The notes under the pieces are model-generated. The model did not search any database, was not told where the DNA came from, and worked only from the letters and a program-made list of their open reading frames with translations. Below, piece by piece: positions 1 to 5,659 of a stretch of 6,231 nucleotides of DNA. The DNA is from Acidobacteriaceae bacterium (GTDB lineage Bacteria; Acidobacteriota; Terriglobia; Terriglobales; Acidobacteriaceae). Every line of letters begins with the position of its first letter. Position 1 is the stretch's first letter. Position numbers and translations under genes: made by a program. The DNA is taken from NCBI GenBank assembly GCA_025462785.1, contig JAOAPG010000365.1:1-6231 (forward strand), given 5' to 3'.

Positions 1-70
1 CGTTTGGTGAAATCAGGCGCATGCTTTTTAGCACAAGCTTTCAGCGCAACCTTATTAACACAAGTTTTGG

Positions 71-78
71 AAAGAGAG
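71..78 (+). promoter_or_regulatory. Ribosome binding site supporting the GTG start of the Fis-type gene
   Basis: The run AAAGAGAG is one mismatch from AAAGGAGG and ends 5 nt before GTG 84. The upstream ATG at 21 has no comparable purine run before it. This favours the shorter protein. The site is imperfect, so the call is moderate. Confidence 0.5.
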
Positions 79-83
79 ATAAC

Positions 84-362
84 GTGAGAGATCAGCTTGA
101 AGCACTTATCATGCAGATGTACAAAAGCAACATCCTCTACTCCGAGGCTGTTCGCGAATTCAAGAAGAGATTTATCCTCACCGTACTGCAGGAGAACAAA
201 GGCAACCAATGCCGCGCGGCCCGTCAACTTGGGATGCATCGCAACACGTTGAGCCGTACCATAAGCGAGCTAAAAATCGATGTGCGCCAACTTCGCGACG
301 GCAGCAAGCGTCCTCCGCGGAGTGCACGCCCACTCTCCTACGAAAAGAAGGCGACGCGATAA
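84..362 (+). CDS. Small Fis-family helix-turn-helix DNA-binding protein
   Basis: A 92-residue protein whose middle resembles the C-terminal DNA-binding domain of Fis/NtrC-type regulators. After a helical N-terminal part (residues about 1-38), residues 39-63 carry the Fis-type HTH signature: KGNQ, then RAARQLGMHRNTLSRTI. This corresponds to the GNQTRAA...GINRGTLRKK region of E. coli Fis. The tail (71-92) is basic and rich in Arg, Lys and Pro (KRPPRSARP), suggesting an unstructured DNA-contacting or charge-rich end. There is no AAA+ or receiver domain, so it is a stand-alone HTH protein, near the size of E. coli Fis (98 aa). I prefer GTG at 84 because a purine-rich SD-like run (71-78) lies 5 nt upstream and the protein then begins directly with VRDQLEAL. 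The alternative ATG at 21 adds 21 residues of unlike composition (MLFSTSFQRN...). It ends 15 bp before the convergent P460 gene. DNA binding is well supported; the target and role (nucleoid protein or specific regulator) are unknown. Confidence 0.82.
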   Translation: MRDQLEALIMQMYKSNILYSEAVREFKKRFILTVLQENKGNQCRAARQLGMHRNTLSRTISELKIDVRQLRDGSKRPPRSARPLSYEKKATR

Positions 363-377
363 GAATTGCAAGAATAG

Positions 378-989
378 CTATTTCTGTACCGACGCCACAT
401 GCTCCTTCTTGTATGACTCGCTGAGCGTGCTCTTGCTCTTCGCAATTGGAAGAAGGGTTGGATAGAACTGGACAAATGTTGTATCCACGGCCGCATGTTC
501 GGCGTGACAGCTGTAGCAGGAAGCGGTGGTTGGCACCATCTTCGCCGTCTTGCTGTCATCAAAGCCAAAGAAGGCCCACTTTCCCGGAAATCGCGCTTCG
601 TCTTTTACGTGGACCTCAATCGCCATAACGTCGGTCCCTTGGTAGTTTCCTTTCTGGTTAATTGATCCCCGGCCCTCAGCGCCGCGAGCTTCAAGGATTA
701 GGATCGTTTTGTCCGGCCAAGTACCCGTTTCCATGAATGCTTTGTACGATTCAGGATTTACAAACACGTTGTCGAACATGTGATGGTCGGCCATCTGCGT
801 CGCGGGGTTGTAACTCATGTCGAACCCGGTTGTCAGATACACCCACTCGCGATAATGCTCGGGGAGCTTCATTTGGGCATCGCTGGTATATTGCGGGTCG
901 GAACCCGGCGCTGCCGGGTTTTGGCCGAAGGCGATCAAAGACAATAGAACCATCACACTGACCAGTAGGGCTATCATTTTTGCGATCAT
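378..989 (-). CDS. Secreted cytochrome P460 family protein (single c-type heme)
   Basis: A 203-residue exported protein. Residues 1-22 form a signal peptide: Lys4, then a long hydrophobic stretch (IALLVSVMVLLSLIAF) ending near Gln23. The mature part opens LPEHYREWVYLTTGFDMSY (about 42-60) and ends with a c-type heme site CYSCH (158-162), followed by AEHAAVDTTFVQFYPTL (163-179). These are the landmarks of the cytochrome P460 family, in which a late CxxCH binds heme covalently in the periplasm. Characterised P460s oxidise hydroxylamine, but many relatives, including this type, have no assigned substrate, so only a periplasmic heme redox or binding role is inferred. The start is ATG 989; ATG 977 (199 aa) is an equally usable alternative that keeps the signal peptide, and neither has a clear SD. 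The reading frame stays open upstream to 1466, but that part is antisense to the kinase gene and has no protein-like character. It is convergent with the Fis-type gene and divergent from the kinase across 113 bp. Confidence 0.87.
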   Translation of the reverse strand: MIAKMIALLVSVMVLLSLIAFGQNPAAPGSDPQYTSDAQMKLPEHYREWVYLTTGFDMSYNPATQMADHHMFDNVFVNPESYKAFMETGTWPDKTILILEARGAEGRGSINQKGNYQGTDVMAIEVHVKDEARFPGKWAFFGFDDSKTAKMVPTTASCYSCHAEHAAVDTTFVQFYPTLLPIAKSKSTLSESYKKEHVASVQK

Positions 990-1084
990 GCGGAGCAGTA
1001 TCGCGCCGCACTCTTCGTAAGACCAGACCGTCCGCTGCATAGGGCAGGCGATTGGCTGCATTGTTGTCGTCTCGGGCAGAGTCG

Positions 1085-1098
1085 TAGAATACGATTCT
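1085..1098 (+). promoter_or_regulatory. Inverted repeat AGAAT-ACG-ATTCT overlapping a possible -10 box
   Basis: A 5-3-5 inverted repeat (1086-1098) lies 4 nt upstream of the kinase ATG in the P460/kinase divergent intergenic region. It overlaps TAGAAT (1085-1090), a 5/6 match to a sigma70 -10 box, with TTGTTG (1061-1066) 18 nt upstream as a weak -35. If this promoter is real, the transcript would be nearly leaderless, which fits the lack of an SD before the kinase ATG. The repeat is positioned like an operator. No binding protein can be named from sequence. Confidence 0.35.
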
Positions 1099-1102
1099 CC
1101 GT

Positions 1103-2200
1103 ATGGAGTCCATCCGCACACGCGCCGAGTCGCCAAGATGGATTTGGATTGCGGCCATTTGGTCTGGTGTCGGGCTGTTTGACGCGACTCAGAATGTGGT
1201 CGTGATGCGCGCTGAAGGGATGCACCACGCGTGGACGTCGCTGTTCCTGACCCTGCTTCTTTCGTGGCTGCCGTGGGCGCTAGCCACGCCGCTTGTGTTG
1301 AGGCTAGGCCGCCAATATCCTCCGGTGCAGTGGCGAAGTTTCTCGGCATGGGGCACGCACCTTGCCGCCTGCGTTGGAATCGGCCTGGTTTCCGCAGCTT
1401 GGATCGCTGCGCTCGAACAGTTGCTAAATCCGTGGGCGAAGCCGCCGGGCTCAGAATCATTTGCATATCTTTGGCTGCTCAAGTTCTACAACGGCCTGCT
1501 CTCCTATTTGATCCTTTACGGGGCCATCATTCTAATCAGCTACATGCTGGAATCCCAAAAGCGATTAGCGCGTCAACAAACCGAGACTGCGCGTCTCAAC
1601 GAGCAACTCTCGAAGGCGCAGCTCAACTCGCTGCGGAGGCAAATCGAGCCACACTTTCTGTTCAATTCGCTCAATGCCGTCGCTGGCCTGGTTCGGGAGA
1701 GAAGAAATGACGCGGCCGTGAGTATGATTACCGACCTGAGCGAATTTTTGCGCCGGGTGGTCAAAGATTCTGATCGGCAGGAGGTTCCGTTGGCAGAGGA
1801 GTTGGAGTTCGCACAAAGGTATCTGGATATTCAGAAAGTGCGATTTGCCGAGCGCCTTCAGTTCAGCGTGGATGTTCCCAGGGACCTTTTTGCAGCACAT
1901 GTTCCTAGTTTAATTTTGCAGCCTATGGTGGAGAACGCAGTGAAACATGGCGTCTCGAAACGAGTACAGGGCGGTGTGATTCGGATTACCGCAGTTCGAT
2001 CCCATGGCATGCTCACGCTCAGCGTGTGGAATGACGGCCCCAGTCTGGGTGCTGACTGGGAACAAGGCCATTCTGGAATCGGGATCGTCAACGTGCGAAC
2101 TCGCCTGCAAGGCCTCTATGGAGACGGCTTCCAATTCAGCATTCAGAATCAGAAATCCGGCGGCGTAGAGGTATTACTTTCCCTGCCGTTCAAGGAGTGA
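1103..2200 (+). CDS. LytS/YehU-type membrane sensor histidine kinase
   Basis: A 365-residue inner-membrane kinase of the His_kinase (PF06580) plus HATPase_c type. Four hydrophobic segments fill the N-terminal part (about 13-34, 44-66, 85-105, 127-148), with no recognisable periplasmic sensor domain, so the signal is probably sensed in or near the membrane. A charged helical linker (150-180) leads to the phosphoacceptor box LRRQIEPHFLFNSLN, with His184 the expected phosphorylation site. The ATP-binding domain shows the N box LQPMVENAVKHG (272-283, Glu277/Asn278), a G1-like NDGPS (310-314) and a G2 motif HSGIGIVNVRTRL (323-335). The canonical DNGPG of G1 is altered, which recurs in this kinase class as far as I recall. 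The ATG at 1103 is chosen because it sits just before the first membrane segment; there is no clear SD. It is followed after 3 nt by its LytTR response regulator, so the pair is a two-component system. Ligand and target genes are unknown. Confidence 0.93.
   Translation: MESIRTRAESPRWIWIAAIWSGVGLFDATQNVVVMRAEGMHHAWTSLFLTLLLSWLPWALATPLVLRLGRQYPPVQWRSFSAWGTHLAACVGIGLVSAAWIAALEQLLNPWAKPPGSESFAYLWLLKFYNGLLSYLILYGAIILISYMLESQKRLARQQTETARLNEQLSKAQLNSLRRQIEPHFLFNSLNAVAGLVRERRNDAAVSMITDLSEFLRRVVKDSDRQEVPLAEELEFAQRYLDIQKVRFAERLQFSVDVPRDLFAAHVPSLILQPMVENAVKHGVSKRVQGGVIRITAVRSHGMLTLSVWNDGPSLGADWEQGHSGIGIVNVRTRLQGLYGDGFQFSIQNQKSGGVEVLLSLPFKE
2192..2197 (+). promoter_or_regulatory. Ribosome binding site for the response regulator, inside the kinase 3' end
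   Basis: AAGGAG lies in the last two sense codons of the kinase gene and 6 nt before GTG 2204. It fixes the GTG as the regulator start and suggests translational coupling. The ATG at 2200-2202 that overlaps the kinase stop is out of frame with the regulator. Confidence 0.75.
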
Positions 2201-2203
2201 TGG

Positions 2204-2953
2204 GTGAACCTCGAGGTACGCCCCGCAAAGATACGGGTCCTGATTGTCGACGACGAGCCTCTCGCGCGCAGCAATCTTTCCGTATTATTGCGGCTCGATC
2301 CCGAGATTGAAATCGTCAGTGAATGCGATTCCGGGACGGTGGCTTTGACAGAAATTCGCAGAGCGCGGCCGGACTTGCTCTTTCTTGATGTACAGATGCC
2401 GGAGTGCGATGGGTTTGACGTTCTCGAAGTGCTAGGTGGAGATCTACCTCCTGCTGTCGTCTTTGTTACGGCTCACGATCAATACGCTCTGCGCGCATTC
2501 GAAGCGGGAGCGCTTGATTACCTTCTGAAGCCGTTCGATAACGCTCGATTTGGTCGCGCACTCGGGCGTGCTAAGGAGAGAATCGCGCGTACCGGGAATG
2601 TGCCTCCAATTTTGGAGCGTTTGGCTGTAAAGAGCGCAGGGCAAATCTCGTTTGTGAAAATCTCCGAGATTGATTGGATTGAGGCTGCGGACTACTATTC
2701 CTGTCTGCACGTGGGAGCGAAAACGCACCTTTTACGGCGCAGCATGTCGGACCTTGATCAAGATTTAGACCATGACATCTTTTGCCGCATTCACCGGTCG
2801 ACCATAGTAAAACTAGATCGAGTCCGCAGTTTAAAGCTCAACGAGAACGGCGAATACGAGGTGGTGCTTAACGATGGCGCCAGGCTCCGGTTGAGCCGAC
2901 GTTACCGTAAGCAACTGCAGTCCCGCCTCGGAGTCCGCGGTTTTCACACCTGA
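2204..2953 (+). CDS. LytTR-family response regulator
   Basis: A 249-residue cytoplasmic response regulator. The receiver domain (about 10-125) has the acidic pocket Asp16-Asp17-Glu18 (IVDDEPLAR), phosphoacceptor Asp62 (LLFLDVQMPECDGF), switch Thr89 (VVFVTAHDQYA) and Lys109-Pro110 (YLLKPF). After a linker, the LytTR DNA-binding domain occupies about 142-245. Its landmarks are the strand IDWIEAADYYSCLHV (156-170), LLRRSMSDLDQ (176-186), FCRIHRSTIVKLDRV (193-207) and the Arg-rich end LRLSRRYRKQL (228-238). The set is complete and looks functional. Phosphorylated LytTR regulators typically bind paired direct repeats upstream of their targets; I found no clear consensus pair in this window. It starts with GTG behind AAGGAG, 3 nt after the kinase stop, so it is co-transcribed with the kinase, its expected phosphodonor. 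A strong hairpin terminator follows about 50 nt downstream. Confidence 0.94.
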   Translation: MNLEVRPAKIRVLIVDDEPLARSNLSVLLRLDPEIEIVSECDSGTVALTEIRRARPDLLFLDVQMPECDGFDVLEVLGGDLPPAVVFVTAHDQYALRAFEAGALDYLLKPFDNARFGRALGRAKERIARTGNVPPILERLAVKSAGQISFVKISEIDWIEAADYYSCLHVGAKTHLLRRSMSDLDQDLDHDIFCRIHRSTIVKLDRVRSLKLNENGEYEVVLNDGARLRLSRRYRKQLQSRLGVRGFHT

Positions 2954-3005
2954 TGTGCCTCTCAATCACCAGCGGTTAGACTTGGATTTTCCCGGCACCA
3001 AAAAG

Positions 3006-3031
3006 AAACGCAGCCCTAAGGCTGCGTTTTT
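3006..3031. terminator. Bidirectional intrinsic terminator between convergent genes
   Basis: A perfect 10-bp stem, AAACGCAGCC (3006-3015) and GGCTGCGTTT (3020-3029), encloses the 4-nt loop CTAA. On the + strand a T run (3027-3031) ends the kinase/regulator operon. On the - strand the A-rich flank (3001-3008, AAAAGAAA) reads as a T-rich tail, so the same hairpin can stop the convergent TPR gene. A second GGCTGCGT copy lies at 3041-3048. Confidence 0.88.
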
Positions 3032-3055
3032 AAGCTATATGGCTGCGTAGATGTA

Positions 3056-4375
3056 CTACTGCTTGGAAGGCGTCGTGTGATGATGTGCTGTGGGCTTTTT
3101 TGCGGGCGCAGCGGCTTTCAGAAGCGCTCCGTTGTCCATCGTCATTACGAACGGGCTCGCCACATACGATTGCGGAGTTCCTTGGAAGTCGAAGGTTCCA
3201 GCTTCTTTAGGCATCAATCGAGCGGGAATCGGGCCACTCATTGTAACCACGATATCAGCCCGCTTTTGGTCGATGTCATCCTGGCTGGCGGCAACCCGAA
3301 CTTCCGTCGGAGCGGCCTGGATCACGGTCGCTTCCATCTGCAGGGGAACGCCCTTGATGACGCTCCAAACCTTCTCGGCATCCTCAGGCGAACCGGCGGA
3401 CAGCACGAGTTCCCAATCGGCGAAACTCAGCTTCTTTATATCGTCGGGAGTCTTTCCATTCACAAGGTCATGCGCCTGCTGGGCAGGAGTCGGTGGTACG
3501 TACTGAGTGATGGTGAATCCGGAAGGAGGTAATGGATTAGTCTTGGCAGCAGCCAGAACGTCGGTCCATCCCTGATCGGAACCGTGGTACTTGCTGTACT
3601 GACTCTTGCCGTAGGCTTCGATTTGCGCTTGTCCGGGCGAACCTGCTGCCAAATTGGCGGCTCGTGCAATGAAGTACAGTCCGTTGACGTTGTCTGGAGG
3701 AGTTGCTGTCAGATACGCCAGCGCTAGCGGATAAACATTCCGAATATCATTCGGCTCGCCTTCAACTGCTGCCCGCAAATTTTGTTGAGCGGTTTTGTAA
3801 TCCTTATTTTGCAGGGCCGCAAACCCTACAGCTCCGTTAAAGATGATGCCCGCCTGGGTTTTCAGCTTTGCGAAATCCGCGTCTGCCATTCCATCGGCCT
3901 TTTGGGCGCTTTGCAGTGCTTGCAGGCCTTTGGTTCCGTATTGTGAAGCATCGGCCAAATTCTTCTGCGGATCTTTCCCCGCTTCTACGTTGGCGCGCGC
4001 GTTGTAAGTCAAAAGGGCGAGCGCTTGCAAACTGTTCGGGTTGGCTTGCAGAACGCGCTGAGCCGCGTCCACCATCTTTTGCTGATTCCCTGTCTGCTGG
4101 TAAGCGCCCATCAATGCTTCAAGGGCGTCCTCTTTCATAACGCTGTTGGGATATTGCGTCACGAAGGCTTCAAGGCCACTGATCTTGGCCGCAGGATCTT
4201 TCTGCTGGACCGCGTTTACGTACGCGTTATACTCGGCCGGGTCTTTGATTTCTTTCTTCTGTTGCGCTGGCGCGGGGGCTTGGGGTGTCGCCGTTGGCGA
4301 CTGCGGCGTTGTGGTCTGCAGGCCAGAGGCGAACCCAGCTAGTGCAAGCACAATCGCCACTAAACTCGTCTTCAT
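3056..4375 (-). CDS. Secreted tetratricopeptide-repeat protein
   Basis: A 439-residue exported protein of unknown specific function. Residues 1-20 are a signal peptide (MKTSLVAIVLALAGFASG). A low-complexity Thr/Pro/Ala/Gln linker follows (21-40), then a helical body with TPR-like repeats. The first cluster spans about 46-120 and includes FVTQYPNS, ALEALMGAYQQTGNQQKMVDAAQRVLQANPNS. The second spans about 173-215 (GFAALQNKDYKTAQQNLRAA...EPND). A non-TPR C-terminal region (about 285-415) contains a mixed alpha/beta stretch (ADIVVTMSGPIP...GTFDFQGTPQSYVASPFVMTM), and the protein ends in an Ala/Lys/His tail with a natural HHH at 431-433. TPRs mediate protein contacts, so a periplasmic or envelope scaffold is inferred. 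The ATG start has the SD AAGGAG 9 nt upstream (4385-4390 on this strand). The gene is a separate unit with its own promoter, convergent with the kinase/regulator operon and divergent from the SDR gene. Confidence 0.85.
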   Translation of the reverse strand: MKTSLVAIVLALAGFASGLQTTTPQSPTATPQAPAPAQQKKEIKDPAEYNAYVNAVQQKDPAAKISGLEAFVTQYPNSVMKEDALEALMGAYQQTGNQQKMVDAAQRVLQANPNSLQALALLTYNARANVEAGKDPQKNLADASQYGTKGLQALQSAQKADGMADADFAKLKTQAGIIFNGAVGFAALQNKDYKTAQQNLRAAVEGEPNDIRNVYPLALAYLTATPPDNVNGLYFIARAANLAAGSPGQAQIEAYGKSQYSKYHGSDQGWTDVLAAAKTNPLPPSGFTITQYVPPTPAQQAHDLVNGKTPDDIKKLSFADWELVLSAGSPEDAEKVWSVIKGVPLQMEATVIQAAPTEVRVAASQDDIDQKRADIVVTMSGPIPARLMPKEAGTFDFQGTPQSYVASPFVMTMDNGALLKAAAPAKKPTAHHHTTPSKQ

Positions 4376-4469
4376 TAGAATTAGCTCCTTGGAATATGGG
4401 GAATCGATCTGGAAATCAACGACAAATCCGGTTCAGCTTTTAGCGTGCTCTTTGCCGGCTGCAAACATC

Positions 4470-4481
4470 GGCGATATCGCC
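4470..4481. promoter_or_regulatory. Perfect 12-bp palindrome GGCGATATCGCC in the TPR gene leader
   Basis: The sequence is identical to its reverse complement over 12 bp, with no spacer. It lies about 95 nt upstream of the TPR start codon, inside the predicted leader. With no loop it is a poor RNA hairpin and is more likely a dyad protein-binding site, if it is functional at all. Confidence 0.35.
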
Positions 4482-4528
4482 TACCGCCCCCCGGAAAACC
4501 TCACCCCTGGTAATAACATCATGAGAGT

Positions 4529-4541
4529 GAATACGATATTC
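4529..4541. promoter_or_regulatory. Inverted repeat GAATA-CGA-TATTC just downstream of the TPR promoter
   Basis: A 5-3-5 dyad lies about 12 nt downstream of the - strand TATAAT box, close to the expected transcription start, which is a typical repressor position. It shares the 9-mer GAATACGAT with the dyad upstream of the kinase gene (1086-1098). No regulator can be named. Confidence 0.35.
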
Positions 4542-4552
4542 CGGTGAGCGGG

Positions 4553-4581
4553 ATTATAAGTATCTACTCTCACTTACGCAA
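4553..4581 (-). promoter_or_regulatory. Sigma70-like promoter for the TPR gene
   Basis: On the - strand, a perfect TATAAT (4558-4553) is preceded by TTGCGT (4581-4576) with a 17-nt spacer. The -35 matches 3 of 6 consensus bases, including TTG. The expected start is near 4546, giving a leader of about 170 nt before the TPR ATG. Confidence 0.55.
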
Positions 4582-4644
4582 GCTGCTTTCCCGCATCAAC
4601 TTACCATGATTATTAGATGCACAACTCAGACTTTGCGTTAATCC

Positions 4645-4678
4645 TCGCTCCAACCATTAAACAAAGGCGTTGGAGCGA
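4645..4678. repeat. 10-bp perfect inverted repeat upstream of the SDR ribosome binding site
   Basis: TCGCTCCAAC (4645-4654) and GTTGGAGCGA (4669-4678) are exact reverse complements separated by 14 nt. The right arm ends 4 nt before the SDR gene's SD. No T run follows, so it is not an intrinsic terminator. It could be an operator dyad or a leader RNA hairpin affecting access to the SD. Confidence 0.7.
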
Positions 4679-4682
4679 ACTT

Positions 4683-4689
4683 GAAGGAG
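4683..4689 (+). promoter_or_regulatory. Ribosome binding site fixing the TTG start of the SDR gene
   Basis: GAAGGAG lies 7 nt before TTG 4697. No in-frame ATG or GTG lies between this SD and the dinucleotide-binding motif, so TTG is the best start. Confidence 0.75.
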
Positions 4690-4696
4690 CAAAACA

Positions 4697-5446
4697 TTGG
4701 CCAATACGCAAAACTTCCCTAGCACGGAAGATAAAAAAACGTTAATCAAGCAAGTAGCGGTGGTCACCGGCCCTGGACGCGGCATTGGTGCTGCCATTGC
4801 CTCAAAGCTGGCTAATCTGGGAGCAGTGGTTATTCTTGGTGGCCGCACCAAAGAGCATCTCGAATCCACAGCAAAGGCCATATCGCAATCAGGCGGGAAA
4901 GCCAAGGTCGCGGTTTGCGATGTTACCGACTTGCACTCCGTGGAAAGTGTCGCCCGAGAAGTTGAGCATGAATTCGGGCGTCTGGACATTCTCGTCAATA
5001 ACGCTGGCATCGGCGGCTTCGGAGGTCCTTTGCACCAGATGCCCCCAGACGCGTGGGACCGAGTGTTGAATACGAACTTGCGCGGAGTCTACTACTGCGT
5101 GCGAAGCTTTGTTCCAATGATGATTGGCGCGCGTAGCGGGCACATTATCAACGTCTCGTCGCTTGCCGGGAAGAACCCTCTTCCGAACGGAGCCGCTTAC
5201 GCCGCCTCGAAATGGGGATTGAACGGGTTGAGCTATTCGATTGCAGAAGAATTGCGCCCCCACAACATTCGAGTATCCGTGATTTGCCCAGGATCGGTGA
5301 ATACGGAATTGAGTCCGCACGAAGGCAAAGACCCGAGAAAGATGCTGCAGCCGGAAGATGTCGCTCACACCGTGAAGATGATAGTGACCCAGTCGCCGCA
5401 ATCGTTTGTAAGCGAAATTCTAATCAGGCCCACGCAGAAGCCGTAG
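4697..5446 (+). CDS. Short-chain dehydrogenase/reductase, FabG-like, probably NADP(H)-dependent
   Basis: A 249-residue classical SDR, the usual length for the family, cytoplasmic, with a Rossmann fold. Visible motifs: the cofactor loop TGPGRGIG (24-31, the TGxxxGxG pattern), GGR at 48-50, where Arg after the second strand favours NADP(H), Asp75 (CDVTD) for adenine contact, NNAG (101-104), and the catalytic tetrad Asn127 (NTNLRG), Ser155 (NVSSLAG), Tyr168 and Lys172 (YAASK). PGSVNT (198-203) follows. The loop has Pro-Gly where FabG-type enzymes usually have Ala-Ser, but the required glycines are kept. It should reduce a ketone or oxidise an alcohol. The substrate cannot be read from sequence, and 3-oxoacyl-ACP reductase is only one option. 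The start is TTG with a strong SD; the first 18 residues are a polar extension before the first strand. It appears monocistronic, with an inverted repeat immediately upstream of its SD and no clear terminator downstream. Confidence 0.92.
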   Translation: MANTQNFPSTEDKKTLIKQVAVVTGPGRGIGAAIASKLANLGAVVILGGRTKEHLESTAKAISQSGGKAKVAVCDVTDLHSVESVAREVEHEFGRLDILVNNAGIGGFGGPLHQMPPDAWDRVLNTNLRGVYYCVRSFVPMMIGARSGHIINVSSLAGKNPLPNGAAYAASKWGLNGLSYSIAEELRPHNIRVSVICPGSVNTELSPHEGKDPRKMLQPEDVAHTVKMIVTQSPQSFVSEILIRPTQKP

Positions 5447-5563
5447 GTGCTAACGATTACCTGGGAATGAAATTGGGGCCAAAGAAAACCAAGCATGAAG
5501 ATTAATGATGAACCAAAACGTCAGTATAAAAATCCAGAAGGCTGGGCCATGTCCCTCAGTGGG

Positions 5564-5592
5564 TTGGAAAGTTAGCACTTTTGGCGTATAAA
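5564..5592 (+). promoter_or_regulatory. Sigma70-like promoter for the citrate synthase gene
   Basis: TTGGAA (5564-5569, 4/6 to TTGACA) and TATAAA (5587-5592, 5/6 to TATAAT) are separated by exactly 17 nt. Transcription should start near 5600, giving a leader of about 60 nt before the citrate synthase ATG. The direct repeat AAAGTTAG (5568-5575 and 5591-5598) overlaps both boxes. Confidence 0.6.
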
Positions 5593-5659
5593 AGTTAGTT
5601 GCGACAGCGCGTTCTCCCCTTCCGTGCGGCCACAACGAAATCGAATCCAGTGAGGTAAC

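Larger units (their letters stand above)
4376..4696. other. 321-bp divergent intergenic region with promoter and dyad elements
   Basis: There is no credible gene in this stretch. It holds, from left to right: the TPR gene SD (4385-4390, - strand); a 12-bp palindrome (4470-4481); a 5-3-5 inverted repeat (4529-4541); a - strand promoter with a perfect TATAAT (4553-4558); a 10-bp inverted repeat (4645-4678); and the SDR gene SD (4683-4689). A + strand promoter for the SDR gene is not clear. The best candidate is TTGCGT (4633-4638) with ATTAAA (4656-4661) after 17 nt, which is weak and overlaps the inverted repeat. Confidence 0.6.

Noticed and set aside
21..83. ATG 21 as the start of the Fis-type protein
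   Set aside because: It has no SD, and the added 21 residues look unrelated to the compact protein. GTG 84 has a purine-rich SD at proper spacing. It is not fully excluded.
373..382. Palindrome AATAGCTATT in the gap between the Fis-type and P460 genes as a terminator
   Set aside because: It is AT-rich, has no loop and no T run, and overlaps the P460 stop codon. It is too weak for termination.
990..1466. Upstream extension of the P460 reading frame to 1466 (362-residue version)
   Set aside because: The extra part is antisense to the well-supported kinase gene, has low-complexity shadow-like composition, and would bury the clear signal peptide that begins at 989.
3077..3532. Open frames of 138-151 residues on the + strand inside the TPR gene
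   Set aside because: They are antisense shadows. The - strand frame has a signal peptide, an SD and TPR repeats, and accounts for the region.
4889..5401. 170-residue open frame on the - strand across the SDR gene
   Set aside because: It is a shadow of the SDR gene, whose own frame has all catalytic motifs. The antisense product has no recognisable domain.
5495..5575. A 26-codon open frame beginning MKINDEPKRQ between the SDR and citrate synthase genes
   Set aside because: It has no SD and overlaps the -35 region of the citrate synthase promoter. Nothing supports it beyond an open frame.
5447..5578. 8-bp inverted repeat GTGCTAAC (5447-5454) and GTTAGCAC (5571-5578)
   Set aside because: The arms are 116 nt apart with no other paired structure or T run. 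Chance is the simplest explanation, and it does not work as an SDR terminator.
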